A stretch of 64,000 nt of DNA from Pogonophryne albipinna (Eukaryota; Chordata; Actinopteri; Perciformes; Artedidraconidae), in the NCBI GenBank assembly GCA_028583405.1, contig CM053256.1:1978424-2042423 (forward strand). The letters are read 5' to 3'. A program made the translations under genes and the position numbers. Numbering within the stretch: the first letter of the stretch is position 1; every line of letters starts with the position of its first letter. Under the pieces are notes generated by a model. It searched no databases and was not told the DNA's origin. It saw nothing but the letters and a program-made list of their open reading frames with translations. Positions 1 through 10,016 of this stretch are shown piece after piece.

Positions 1-238
1 GCCTGTTGCCTTCTGTCTGTTTTCCCTCCCTGATTACCCGATTGTGTTCACCTGGTGTCCCTGTGTTTTCTCCTCCCTCCTCACCTGTGTCTTGTTTGTA
101 TGATTAGTCTTGTGAAATTACTTGGTCTGTGGTGAGTGTTCTGTTCAGTCTGCGTTTATAGTTTAGCCTTGAAATAAAGGGGTTATTTTTGACACTTTAA
201 TCTGCATTTGGGTCCTGCTTCCTGCACACACCGTAACA
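1..238 (+). repeat. 5' LTR (partial, left edge outside window)
   Basis: Matches 3463-3694 almost base for base. It contains a polyadenylation-type AATAAA at 173-178, so the R/U5 border should lie soon after. It differs from the 3' copy by one substitution (G against A, about 182) and an extra TCTGCA at about 201-206. It ends CCGTAACA at 238. Confidence 0.85.
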
Positions 239-257
239 TTACGAACCGACCTGAGAT

Positions 258-944
258 ATGGGCCCAGCAGATCCGTTTGAGCAGGAACTATTGGATTATA
301 CCTTTTCTTTGTCTGACTGCGCTCATCGATGGATGGGAGCGGTCAGGGTTCAACAGCGAGATGCTGCTCTGGCTGATGCATTCAACCTTACTATGAAGAA
401 TCAAGATTTGGTTAAATTCTTACCTCCCGGGCTTTTGGATTACCTCACGGTTTGTTTTCCCGATCCTGATAGACCCAGGTCTCCCAATTCCCTTTTTGAT
501 ACCACATGCATCGGTGTGGTCCGTCTGGCGTCAGCCCCTGCTTCTCACCCAGTGTTTGCTACAGTCCATGAGCCATTCGCTGGTACTCGTCTGGCTTTTG
601 GAGGTCCACGGAGCCTCGAAACGGCTCCTAAAAGAAGGAGTCGCAAGGCCAGGTTAGCAGCACGAGCCCAAAGTGCCATGTTCCAGCCCCAGTTCTGGCC
701 CCAGCAGCTATGGTTCCGGCCTCAGTTCTGGCCCCAGCAGCTATGGTTCCGGCCCCAGTTCCGGCTCCAGCAGCCATGGTTCCGGCCCCAGTTCTGGCCC
801 CAGCAGCCATGGTTCCAGCCCCAGCAGCCATGGTTCCAGCCCCAGTTCTGGCCCCAGCAGCTATGGTTCTGGCCCCAGTTCCGGCCTCAGCAGCCATGGT
901 TCCGGCTTCAATTCCGGCTCCAAAACCGGCCCACACAGCCATGA
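258..944 (+). CDS. Gag-like ORF of the LTR element (228 codons)
   Basis: An ATG 20 bases inside the 5' LTR border opens a 228-codon frame. Residues 1-130 are non-repetitive, with acidic and hydrophobic stretches (FEQELLDY near the N-terminus), followed by a basic patch (KRRSRKAR, about residues 124-131) that could bind nucleic acid. From about residue 140 the frame runs into tandem array A and is read as a Q/W/F/P-rich repeat until a stop at 942-944. Position right after the LTR and the basic patch suggest gag, but I do not recognise a capsid fold or a CCHC knuckle. The +1 frame is open from 658 to 2925, so an earlier longer product, or a frameshift fusion, is possible. Confidence 0.5.
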   Translation: MGPADPFEQELLDYTFSLSDCAHRWMGAVRVQQRDAALADAFNLTMKNQDLVKFLPPGLLDYLTVCFPDPDRPRSPNSLFDTTCIGVVRLASAPASHPVFATVHEPFAGTRLAFGGPRSLETAPKRRSRKARLAARAQSAMFQPQFWPQQLWFRPQFWPQQLWFRPQFRLQQPWFRPQFWPQQPWFQPQQPWFQPQFWPQQLWFWPQFRPQQPWFRLQFRLQNRPTQP

Positions 945-1135
945 TCCAGGCTTCAGCTCCGGACCTTACAGCCATGTTTCCGGCTCCAGAACTGGATCTT
1001 ACAGCCATGTTTCCGGCTCCAGAACCGGCCCCGGCAGCCATGATTCCGGCTCAAGTTCCGGGCCCAGCAGCCATGGTTCCGGCCCCAGTTCCAGCCATGG
1101 TTCCGGCTCAAGTACCAGCCCCAGCAGTCATGGTC
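674..1135 (+). repeat. Tandem array A (CAGCAGCCATGGTTCCGGCC units)
   Basis: About 18- and 33-base units built around CAGCAGCYATGGTTCYGGCC and CCCAGTTCYGGCC repeat with few mismatches, most tightly from 680 to 910 and more loosely to 1135. Unit lengths are multiples of three. Confidence 0.85.
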
Positions 1136-1299
1136 CCGACTCCGGCTCCTCGTTACCTGTTGACTCATCGGCCGACACCAGATCCCCGAGTCCTGTCGGC
1201 ATACCGGCCGACTCCAGCACCTCGTCTCCTGCTGGCTCTCCAGCCGACGCCAGCTCCCCGTGTCCTGTCGGCGTACCGACCGACACAAGTTCCCTCTCA

Positions 1300-1965
1300 A
1301 GTTCCTACCCGAGTCCCCTCTCGAGTCTCCTCTCGAGTCCCCTCTCGAGTCCCCTCTCGAGTCCCCTCTCGAGTCTCCTCTCGAGTCCCCTCTCGAGTCT
1401 CCTCTCGTGTCTCCTCTCGAGTCCCCTCTCGAGTCCCCTCTCGAGTTCACTCTCGAGTCCCCTCTCGAGTTCCTTCTCGAGTCCCCTCTCGAGTCTCCTC
1501 TCGAGTTCCCTCTCGAGCCCTCTCTCGAGTCCCCTCTCGAGTTCCCTATCGAGTCCCCTCTCGAGTTCCCTATCGAGTCCCCTCTCGAATCACCTCTCAA
1601 GTTCCATCTCAAGTCCCCTCTCGAGTCTCCTCTCGAGTTCCCCCTTAAATTCCCTTCTCGAGTCTCCTCTCGAGTTCCCTCTCGAAATTCCTTTCAAGTC
1701 ACCTCTCAAGTCACCTCTCAAGTCAACTCAAGTTTCCTCTCAAGTCACCTCTCGAGTCTCCTCTCTCGAGTTCCCTCTCTCGAGTTCCCTCTCTCGAGTC
1801 CCCTCTCTCGAGTTCCCTCTCTCGAGTTCCCTCTCTCGAGTTCCCTCTCTCGAGTCCCCTCTCTCGAGTTCCCTCTCTCGAGTCCCCTCTCTCGAGTCCC
1901 CTCTCTCGAGTCCCCTCTCTCGAGTTCCCTCTCGAGTTCCCACTCGAGTCCCTACTCTATGTCCT
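1300..1965 (+). repeat. Tandem array B (12- then 14-base CTCGAG units)
   Basis: From about 1310 to 1690 a 12-base unit CTCTCGAGTCCC repeats about 30 times with C/T changes. After a diverged CTCAAGTCA section, about 1755-1930 carries a 14-base unit CTCTCTCGAGTTCC. Every unit holds an XhoI-like palindrome CTCGAG. The 14-base unit changes reading frame at each copy, so three copies (42 bases) make one protein-level period. Confidence 0.9.
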
Positions 1966-2790
1966 GTGCCGTTGGAGGCCCCGCCGACTGCTCTTCTGCC
2001 GGGGGTCCTGCCAACCCTATGTCCTGTACCGTTGGAGGTTCCGCTGGGGGTCCTGCCAACCCTTTGTCCTGTCCCGTTGGGGGTCCCACCGACTACTCTT
2101 CTGACGGGGGTCCTGCCAACCCCATGTCCTGTGCCGTTGGAGGTCCCGCAGACTGCTCTTCTGCCGGGGGTCCTGCCAACCCTATGTCCTGTACCGTTGG
2201 AGGTTCCGCTGGGGTTCCTGCTAACCCTTTGTCCTGTCCCGTTGGGGGTCCCGCCGACTACTCTTCTGACGGGGGTCCTGCCAACCCCATGTCCTGAGCC
2301 GTTGGGGGTCCCGCAGACTGCTCTTCTGCCGGGGGTCCTGCCAACCCCATGTCCTGTGCCGTTGGAGGTCCCGCAGACTGCTCTTCTGCCGGGGGTCCTG
2401 CCAACCCTATGTCCTGTACCGTTGGAGGTTCCGCTGGGGGTCCTGCCAACCCTTTGTCCTGTCCCGTTGGGGGTACCGCCGACTACTCTCCTGCCGGGGG
2501 TCCTGCCAACCCTATGTCCTGTCCCGTTGGGGGTCCCGCCGACTACTCTTCTGCCGGGGGTCCTGCCAACCCTAAGTCCTGTGCCGTTGGAAGCCCCGCC
2601 GACTACTCTTCTACCGGGGGTCCTGCCAGCTCTATGTCCAGTCCAGTTGGAGGCCCCGCCATCACCTGTCCTGCCGGGGGTACTGCCAACCCCTTGTCCA
2701 GTTCTGTGTGAGGCCCCGCCATCATCTGTCTCGCCGGGGGTGCTGCCAACTCTTGGTCCTCTTCCGTGGGGGATCCTGCCGAAGCCTGAC
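1966..2790 (+). repeat. Tandem array C (60- and 45-base units)
   Basis: Units of about 60 bases (GTTGGAGGTCCCGC, then CTGCTCTTCTGCCGGGGGTC, then CTGCCAACCC and TATGTCCTGT) alternate with shorter 45-base units lacking the CTCTTCTGCC block. All lengths are multiples of three. In one frame (0) they encode a peptide of the form CPVGGPADYSSAGGPANPMS, which also occurs in diverged form upstream of array B in another frame. Confidence 0.9.
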
Positions 2791-2873
2791 CCACCGGCTC
2801 CGGTTCTTGTTCGGCCGACACCGGGTCCTGCCCGGCCTCCGGAGCTGTTTGGCCTTCGCCCCACCCTGAACTC

Positions 2874-2934
2874 TAATGTTACGGTGTGTGCAGGACCCAA
2901 ATGCAGATTAAAGTGTCAAAAATAACCCCTTTAT
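2874..2934 (-). repeat. Inverted copy of the LTR end (U5) inside the element
   Basis: These bases are the reverse complement of 174-241, which is the end of the 5' LTR plus the first three internal bases, except that seven bases (AAGCAGG on this strand) are missing. It keeps the TCTGCA block found only in the 5' LTR copy. It separates the repeat arrays of the left part from array D. Confidence 0.9.
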
Positions 2935-2979
2935 CACAAAACTAAGGCCAACAGGGTGGGTGGAGGGGGTCTGGAGGAC

Positions 2980-3372
2980 GGGCTTGGGCTGACAGCGGAG
3001 GACCCAGAAGGGGTCTCGGGCGGACGGCCCGGGGGCAAGGCAGAGATCAAGGATGAGGTTCCGGCGGACGGCCCGGGGGCAAGGCAGAGTTCAAAAAGGG
3101 GAACTCGGGCGGACGGCCCGGGGGCAAGGCAGAGTTCAAGGAAGGGGAACTCGGGCGGCCTGCCCGGGGGCAAGGCAGAGTTCAAGGAAGGGGTCTCGGG
3201 CGAACGGCCCGGGGGCAAGGCAGAGTTCAAAAAGGGGAACTCGGGTGGCCTGCCCGGGGGCAAGGCAGAGTTCAAGGAAGGGGTCTCGGGCGAACGGCCC
3301 GGGGGCAAGGCAGAGTTCAAAAAGGGGGACTCGGGCGGACGGCCCGGGGGCAAGGCAGAGTTCAAAAAGGGA
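2980..3372 (+). repeat. Tandem array D (GGCCCGGGGGCAAGGCAGAG units)
   Basis: Eight to nine copies of a 42-45-base unit centred on GGCCCGGGGGCAAGGCAGAG followed by TTCAAAAAGGGGAACTCGGG or TTCAAGGAAGGGGTCTCGGG, regular from about 3015. The last unit runs directly into the 3' LTR. Very GC-rich. The frames it opens on both strands are taken as repeat artefacts. Confidence 0.9.
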
Positions 3373-3373
3373 C

Positions 3374-3694
3374 TGTCAAGATCTGTCTGTGTTGTGTTTT
3401 GTCTTGTCTTTTTCTGTCTTTGGTTTCCTGTTTTGTTTTGAAAAGTGTTCACCTCCTGTTTTGCCTGTTGCCTTCTGTCTGTTTTCCCTCCCTGATTACC
3501 CGATTGTGTTCACCTGGTGTCCCTGTGTTTTCTCCTCCCTCCTCACCTGTGTCTTGTTTGTATGATTAGTCTTGTGAAATTACTTGGTCTGTGGTGAGTG
3601 TTCTGTTCAGTCTGCGTTTATAGTTTAGCCTTGAAATAAAGGAGTTATTTTTGACACTTTAATTTGGGTCCTGCTTCCTGCACACACCGTAACA
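3374..3694 (+). repeat. 3' LTR (complete, 321 bp)
   Basis: Begins TGTCAAGATC and ends CCGTAACA, the TG...CA ends expected of LTRs. It has an AATAAA polyadenylation signal at about 3635. The target duplication cannot be tested because the left end of the element is outside the window; the flanking bases here are CTATG. Confidence 0.85.
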
Positions 3695-3784
3695 CTATGC
3701 ATTAATCAAGAAAATAATCAGGCCATTTCCCAACAATGTAAATATTTGTTTGTGGCGTAGATATAGTATGTCCATGCAAATTAG

Positions 3785-4414
3785 CAGTGGCGAACCGTCA
3801 GGGCCTTCAAGGTATTCAGAGAATACCCTGGAACACTCAGATTAAACAAACAAAAAAAATCGATTTAATTATATAAATAAATGTATATAAAATGAATAAA
3901 TGAGAATCGTATCCGTGTTGTTGATCTGTAATATTATAGTGTTACTTTGATTTGTTTGTCCTTCTCGGACCATGCACTACGCATTTCAGTGGTTTTGTGT
4001 TAGAAAAGAAAGCAACCAATCAGATCTTGTTCTGGGTCTCTGGGTAGAATATCCTTCAACCAAGGTATTCTACATCCTTGATCGAATGCCCTGGCTGTTG
4101 CACTGAATGAGAGCGTACGTTTGGACTGACAGTTTGATCAACCAATCATATATTGATTTGTAGCCAATGGGCGTATTCTTTCAGAGTTTCCCTCGGTTCC
4201 AGGGTACTCTAGAAGACCCGCTAGTTAACTGGCTCGAGACAGAGGATCTAGATGAATGCGACGAAGCAATTCATACCTTCTTATTGTATTTAACGTTGAA
4301 ATGACAAGTGCAACAGGTGAAGATGAAGTTGTTGCGGAATTGTTGTGAGTAGGGGGGGGTGGGGGGGGGTGTGTCTACAGAAGGTCCAGTTGTGATAGAC
4401 ACGGTTCGCCACTG
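3785..4414 (+). mobile_element. Non-autonomous hAT-type DNA transposon
   Basis: Inverted ends CAGTGGCGAACCGT at 3785-3798 and ACGGTTCGCCACTG at 4401-4414 are perfect over 14 bases and flanked by a perfect 8-bp direct repeat CAAATTAG (3777-3784 and 4415-4422). TIRs of this kind with 8-bp duplications define hAT elements. At about 4300-4347 a short frame starting ATGACAAGTGCAACAGG ends at a donor-like GTGAGTAG, which may be the left-over first exon of a parent transposase. A G-rich tract follows (4351-4370). Strand is assigned from this exon-like piece and is uncertain. Confidence 0.88.
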
Positions 4415-4422
4415 CAAATTAG

Positions 4423-4967
4423 GTATGTAGGTATGTATGGATATGTGAATATGTGATAGGGTTGTTTCTTTTTTGATTTTGTAAATGAAACAAAGAGATA
4501 TTTCAGCTCCTTTTTATTTTGTACTTTACACTTGGAGCAGTCAAAATAAGTAAATTGAAGACTGGTTGAATTTAATACAAATATACTGGCAGCTCAAAAT
4601 GCTCAATTCATTAAACTTGTGTAAATTGTCTTCCAACACAGTTCTCAGTAAATAAATCTGTTTTGCATTTTAAAAGAAAGATAAGAAGATATATTTTTCT
4701 CTGACTAAACAAAGCAGTTTGCTGTGACTTCACTTTAGCACAGTTATCTGTCAGAAAGAAAATACACATAGGGAGACATACTGCAAGAGATGTGGAACTT
4801 GCTTTTTAAATATACAAATAAAAACACTTTTTAATATAGGTTTTTGTTTACACATGTCTTTGAATACATGAATTTAAGATTTTGTAATACTTCATGGGGT
4901 CCTTTTTTTGCGACTTTGTCGTTTTATCTTTGGCCAGAGAACGACAGTGTAGACACACAGGATGACA
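4423..4967. other. Unassigned AT-rich sequence
   Basis: AT-rich DNA between the hAT element and the SINE pair. I see no gene, exon or repeat termini in it. Confidence 0.6.
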
Positions 4968-5037
4968 TTCATCACTGGAAATCGAACCCAGGATTTCATG
5001 TGCACCTTGCAGTAAACCACTATACTACAGGGACACC
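4895..5037 (-). mobile_element. Degenerate tRNA-derived SINE or tRNA pseudogene
   Basis: Read on the minus strand from 5037, the sequence resembles a tRNA-Glu/Asp-like head: TCCCTGTAGTATAGTGGTTT (A-box region) and GGGTTCGATTTCC (B box, 4977-4989) with a pairable T-stem. The 3' side does not pair with the 5' side of the acceptor stem, so it is not a working tRNA gene. Non-tRNA sequence continues to about 4900, where there is an A-run, as in a SINE body. The family is not recognised. Confidence 0.5.
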
Positions 5038-5123
5038 TTGCTTTCCTAACATTTGATCAGTATATTTTTAAAGTCTAAATGTGTATATCTTCCGAGCACA
5101 TGCTAATATCATGTTTAACTTCC

Positions 5124-5409
5124 GGCAGTGGCTCAGTCAGTAGGGGATTGGACTGTGAGCCGTAGGGTCGCCGGTTCAAGTCCCCGACCAGACCTCAAAA
5201 TGGAATGTGGACTGCTACTTGGAGAGGTCCCAGTTCACCTCCTGCCCTGCCGTGGTGCCTTTGAGCAAGGCACCGGACAACCCCCTTCCCCCCTCACTCC
5301 CCGGGCGCTGTGCAATAGCTGCCCACTGCTCCTAGTACTAGACTCCTGGTACTAGGATGGGTTAAAAGCAGAGAACAAATTTCACTGTGTGTGCTGTGTG
5401 CTCTGCAAG
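5124..5409 (+). mobile_element. V-SINE family retroposon
   Basis: The left part is tRNA-related (GGCAGTGGCTCAGTCAGTAG with A box; B box GGTTCAAGTCC at about 5173-5183). The middle carries the conserved vertebrate V-SINE core around TTTGAGCAAGGCACCGGAC, and the right part GGGTTAAAAGCAGAGAACAA followed by a TGTG-rich tail. The right end abuts the 3' tail of a LINE on the opposite strand. Family placement is from memory of the V-SINE consensus. Confidence 0.8.
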
Positions 5410-7800
5410 TGTTTGTTTGTTTGTAGCCTTTATTTAACCAGGTGAAAGCCCCTTGAGATCAAAAGATCTTTTTTTCAAGGGTGACCTGCAGGACATTAGT
5501 TACACATGTAACATAAAAACAACAGAACAACAATAAGGATGACATACAACATAATGTACAGGGTACAGTTTACAAACTCTATTTACAGTGACAGGTACCA
5601 TGAATATCAAACAGTATGTCACCCAGCCGAGTTTTAAAATGATGCAGGGGAACCAAAGTGCTCAGTTTTAAACATGTTTGCAGACTGTTCCAATTTAGTG
5701 GAGCTGCACAACTAAAAGCTTTCTTCCCTAAGACAGTCCTAGCACTTGGCACATTTAATAAAACAACATCATGAGATCTCAGGCAATAAGTACTTTCAAT
5801 TCGTCGAGAGATCAGAGAGCAGATATAAAAAGGTAGTTTACCCAACATGGCTTTATAGATGAACATGTACCAATGACTGAGCCTCCGTACAGTTAGTGAA
5901 GGCAGATCTGCCTTGGCATACAGGGTACAGTGATGAGTAAGTGCTTTACAGTTAGTAACAAATCTCAGAGCACTGTGATAGGCGGCATCTAACTTTTCCA
6001 GGCAATGGGAAGGTGCATTCATATAGATCAAATCACCATAGTCACAGTGACTAGCCTTTTCCTAGCTTCAAATGAGAAACAGGACTTGTTTCTGAAAAAG
6101 AAACCTAGTCTAACCCTCAGCTTTTTAAGCAGATTAATGACCTGAAGTTTAAAAGTAAGACAATCATCAAGCCAGATACCTAGGTATTTATAACAGGTAA
6201 CCACTTTGAGTACTTGTCCTTGCATAGTAACAATATCCAAAGCAGTGTCTGTAGTCTTTTTAGCTTCAGAAAAGAGCATTACCTTGGTTTTATCAACATT
6301 TAAAAGAAGCTTAAGCTCAGCGAGCTGAGTCTGAATAATGTTAAAAACAGCCTGTAATTTAACACCAGCCTCCTTAATGGAGGGACCTGCACAGTACATC
6401 ACGGTATCGTCCGCATAAAAATGTAAAGTAGCTTCAACCACATTTTCACCTAAACTGTTGATATATATAGAGAATAATAGCGGACCTAAAACTGAACCTT
6501 GTGGTACACCATTAGTAATGTTTAACCACTCAGAAGACAGCCCGTCAAACTGAACACATTGGGACCTTTCAGAGAGGTAGTTCACAAACCAACCCACTGC
6601 ATGGCTGGATATGCCAATACTGAGTAGCCTCTGCTTCAAAATGTGATGATCGACGGTATCAAACGCTTTGGAAAGGTCAATAAATAGAGCTGCACAACTC
6701 TGCTTATTATCTAAAATACTCGTAATGTCATTCACCACTTTCATTGTCGCAGTGATGGTGCTATGTTGCTTTCTGAAGCCTGACTGATGTTTAGACAGGA
6801 TATCATTTTTACATAAAAACTCCTTTACCTGTTCACTCACTAGGCGTTCGAGCACCTTCGCCAGAACTGACAATTTAGAGATGGGTCTATAGTTATTTAA
6901 AATAGTTGCCTCCCCTCCTTTTAGCAAAGGCAAGACATACGCTGACTTCCATACTTTTGGAATTGCATTTGTGCTGAGGGAGAGATTAAAAAGAGTAGTA
7001 AGAGGAAGAGCAATAAAATCTGCAGCTATCTTTAAAAAGAAAGGTTCTACGTTGTCCGGGCCAGCCGGTTTCTTAGGATCTAGCTTGGTTAAGGCTTCAT
7101 GAACAACATTGACAGTAAAAGGAGTAAAACTGAAAGGGTTTTCCAGACCACATTGTTCAGAGTCACGGATTGGGGTGTTCACAGCAGCAGAGTTAGAAAC
7201 AGAATCAAACTGAGAACCACAGGACACAAAATGCTCATTAAAGCAATTTAACATAGTGGCCCTGTCCGATATAGTGCCAGATGCTGTGGTAAGGCACGGA
7301 GGTAGCTCATTACGGATCTCACCGGTGGATATCGATTTTATGGCTTTCCAACATTTCCTAGGATTATTTAGGTTTTCTGTGGTAACTGACAAATAGTACT
7401 TTGACTTTGCACTTTTGACATTTGAAGTGAAGCTATTCCTTAACTGCCTAAAACGCAGCCATTCTACCTCTGAGCCTGATTGCCTAGCCTTTGCCCAGGC
7501 CTTGTTTCTCTCATGTAGGAGACTGGACAGTTAAGCAGAAAACGAAGGATTGTCTCATCCCTTTACTCTAAATGTACGCAGGGGTGCATGTCTATCAATG
7601 ATCTCCATAAAACCAAGATAAAAATAAGACCATGCGGTTTCTACATCAGCACACAGATCGATTTTTCCCCAATCAAACGATTTTGGTGTGACCATTAAAG
7701 AGGGTTTCATCCCTCCCAATATTACTTCCCATGATGTTGGATATTTGAGATCAAAGACAATAGAAACAAAATAATCATGCCCTCAACCTAAGACATCAAC
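5410..7800 (-). mobile_element. 5'-truncated non-LTR retrotransposon (LINE)
   Basis: Minus-strand LINE with its 3' tail of CAAA repeats at about 5410-5425, a 3' UTR (5425-5578) containing the TTAAATAAAGGCT end, and reverse transcriptase plus C-terminal domains upstream. Reading further 5', the coding match continues through the linker between endonuclease and RT to about 7790-7800, with three in-frame stops; the endonuclease itself is not recognisable, so the copy is truncated or too decayed there. A second copy of the same family's 3' end lies at 47350-48688. Confidence 0.88.
5579..7790 (-). pseudogene. LINE ORF2 reverse transcriptase, frameshifted
   Basis: The main open segment (7392-6028, 454 codons) contains the RT blocks in order: NNYRPIS (residues 166-172), FIDLSKAFD (237-245), [10 protein letters not shown] (295-304) and the catalytic YADD (326-329). 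It then runs out of frame after KRLVTV, and the C-terminal 150 residues (DYGDLIYMN onward, to 5579) resume in another frame; a small deletion at about 6035-6045 fits. Upstream of 7392 the frame is open to a TAA at about 7531, beyond which a matching peptide continues past further stops (about 7548 and 7780). Jockey-superfamily-like architecture; exact clade not resolved. Not functional as it stands. Confidence 0.88.
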
Positions 7801-10008
7801 ATATCCAAAGCTTGACAATAACTATGCAAATGCTATAACCTCAGAATATGGCAAAAAACATGTCAGTGACAACATTGTGATGACAGCCTGGCTGTAGGTA
7901 TTGACCTGTGTTACATACGGGGCACGCAGGGTCAAGTGTAATCACAGAGTGTTAGGTGAAATTGAATGAGTCGTTGATTTCGCACCATAGGTTCTTCAAT
8001 AGAAGTGTTCAAGTGTGATTTTAATTCCCCAGTTCCCTCCTTGACCTTAGAGGTCTGCTTGAACGTCAAGGACCAGTCACTCACGAGCAGAGCGGCAGGA
8101 TTGTGTTGCAGCGGGAGAATTGTTTTTTTATTTGACAGGCTCATACAAGCATCTTTGTAACCATGACATTCTTCATGTTTTTTATAGAAACATCTGTTCA
8201 CTTAATCTCCAAATATAGACGTGTTGACTTAAAGGTCATGAAAGTGTGGTTGGGTTTTTTATTTTTTTAATACATGGATACAATCTGCTCCACAGTTTTG
8301 AGCTATTTATTGAAGATAGATGACGGGGATGATAAAGATGATAACACTAATAAATCAATTGATAAATCAGGTTGGGTCAGGAATCTATTATTACTCTGTG
8401 CCTTTCTCATCTATAACCAGTGGCTGAACCCCGCCAGCAGTCATTTCCCATCTCACAGACTGTCTGGATGACTGATCAGGGTTGTGATTGTCTCCCCGCT
8501 CCCCAACACCAGCGCTACATACGTCAGCAGCAGCACATACATCTTGAGCAGTCTCTAACTCCAAGCCAGGGCAGTATAGAGCCTGGGTAAACGTTGCAAT
8601 CAGCGCCAGAATTGGGCCAATTCCTCATAACCTTGTCTGCACGTGGCACCTTGCCTTGAATCATAAGAGCGTGAGGCTGCACCAAGTGTTCAATCTGTCA
8701 GCAAAGCAGCTATATTGCCCCAGTACAGTCGAAGAGGGTAAATCGACATTTAATTATCTGTCTGCCCACAAAAGGCTGCATGGTTATCGTAGAACTGATG
8801 TAATGGAGGCGCCATAAACCCTGTCATGGCAGCAATATGTACAAACAGCAGCTGTATGACATTGCATCTTTTTGCGTGAGATATGTGCTCTGCCGGAAAG
8901 CGGACCTTTGAACCAAGCTCTTTGAATGTTTTAATGGGAAGACACACAGACATTGCAAAGAAAAACACACATATGCAATATTTATTCCCAAACATCAAGC
9001 TTTTATGCTTTAAAAAAATGTTTTTGATTCGTCATTATCTTTTCTTTAAAGAAATCGATGCAACTCCCTGGAAGTCTGACAAGTTGACTGTGCCTTTTTG
9101 ATGAATTAATCATCTTTTCTTTAACAAAGATAAAGCATCACAATCAAAGGACTTTAAAAAAGACACTTAATTTATAACCACACACTTAGACTTAGAAAGG
9201 AGTTCCTATTATTGAACCATTGTCGCCGGAAGATTCGATCTTCAGCATTATGTTCAGTCTGGTGACTGGACTTCTTTATGTTTCTCTTGAACAGAAAAGC
9301 TAAATCAATTGTGAGAACGCTTCACATGATTCATTTTTGAGGCTCAATCGAAGTGCAGCAATTTTTTCACATAATTACGAACAATGAAACATTTTGGATT
9401 GCACACTTTCTCCAGCCAATCATAGGTGTATAAGCAAGCAGTGAAAGGCGCTGTAAGGAAATTGATTGTCCTCTTTCTCCTCTCTCACAATCTTCAAAAA
9501 CTAAACAAAATGTGCTGATCAATGCTGTCAACTAAGTACACCTCTTGTCAATGTCTCCAGCTTCACCATGGAGACTTGATGTTTCTGGAGCCATTAGTTA
9601 TGACCAACTTGTTAGACGAGGCATTGATCGCTGGGCGGTTGTACAGTAAATGCAACAGCAATCATTTCACAGGGGAAAAACAGAGCTGACAGTGTTGTCA
9701 TATATAAATGTGTGACCTGCCTAGGAGGTGTCAACTTAAATTATTCTCATATTTACTGAATGTAGACTGGGATGAATTGTTAAATATTAAAACAGTGGTT
9801 TTATGTTTTTGTAAAGGACCTTAGGGTCCTTTCACTCCTGTGTTACTTTTGGCTGGCCTTGCAAAGGTATCCAATAAAGAAGACAAATGGTTAAACCAAA
9901 ATGCTTACATTGCTTTTAAATATAATTTATAAACAAACAATTGGCTCGTGGTCCTTACAGCAGATCTATAGTTTGATCCTTTTGTGGGGGCATAAAATAT
10001 ATATATAT
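7801..10008. other. Unassigned non-coding sequence
   Basis: About 2.2 kb with several short unrelated open frames, none with a recognisable domain. AT-rich with a few T-runs. No terminal repeats or tRNA-like boxes seen. Confidence 0.55.
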
Positions 10009-10016
10009 ATATATAT

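Larger units (their letters stand above)
658..2925 (+). other. Long stop-free frame through three tandem arrays
   Basis: This frame is open for about 755 codons but has no ATG of its own at its start: the TAG at 655-657 closes it upstream and the first usable codon near the start is GTG (673). It overlaps the gag-like ORF in the +1 frame for about 287 bases. The translation is low complexity: S/G/H-rich, then SSPL repeats, then P/L/V-rich repeats. Other frames on both strands are also open here, because stop codons are rare in the repeat units, so openness alone is weak evidence of coding. It could be the remnant of a gag-repeat fusion or an artefact. Confidence 0.3.
1..3694 (+). mobile_element. 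Young non-autonomous LTR retroelement, gag-like ORF plus tandem repeats
   Basis: Two direct LTR copies enclose about 3.1 kb of internal sequence. The 5' copy (1-238) is cut by the window edge; the 3' copy is complete at 3374-3694 and has TG...CA ends. Over the shared 232 bases I count one substitution and one 6-base indel, so the insertion looks recent. The interior holds a gag-like ORF followed by four tandem-repeat arrays and an inverted fragment of the LTR end. I see no protease, reverse transcriptase, RNase H or integrase, so mobility would need enzymes from a related element. No recognisable tRNA-type primer site starting TGG follows the 5' LTR. A purine-rich run (about 3361-3372) precedes the 3' LTR and may be the polypurine tract. 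Family not recognised; Ty3/gypsy-like is a guess. Confidence 0.8.

Noticed and set aside
953..2900. Long minus-strand frames opposite the LTR-element arrays (up to 386 codons)
   Set aside because: They follow the repeat periods, have no known domain, and lie antisense to the element; repeats poor in stops explain them.
2934..3565. Frames of 160-172 codons on both strands over array D
   Set aside because: Pure products of the 42-45-base repeat and the LTR; no coding signal.
4968..5037. Functional tRNA gene
   Set aside because: A and B boxes and a T-stem are present but the acceptor stem does not pair; SINE or pseudogene is more likely.
4844..5056. 70-codon frame over the tRNA-like SINE
   Set aside because: Opposite to the SINE head and not similar to any protein I know.
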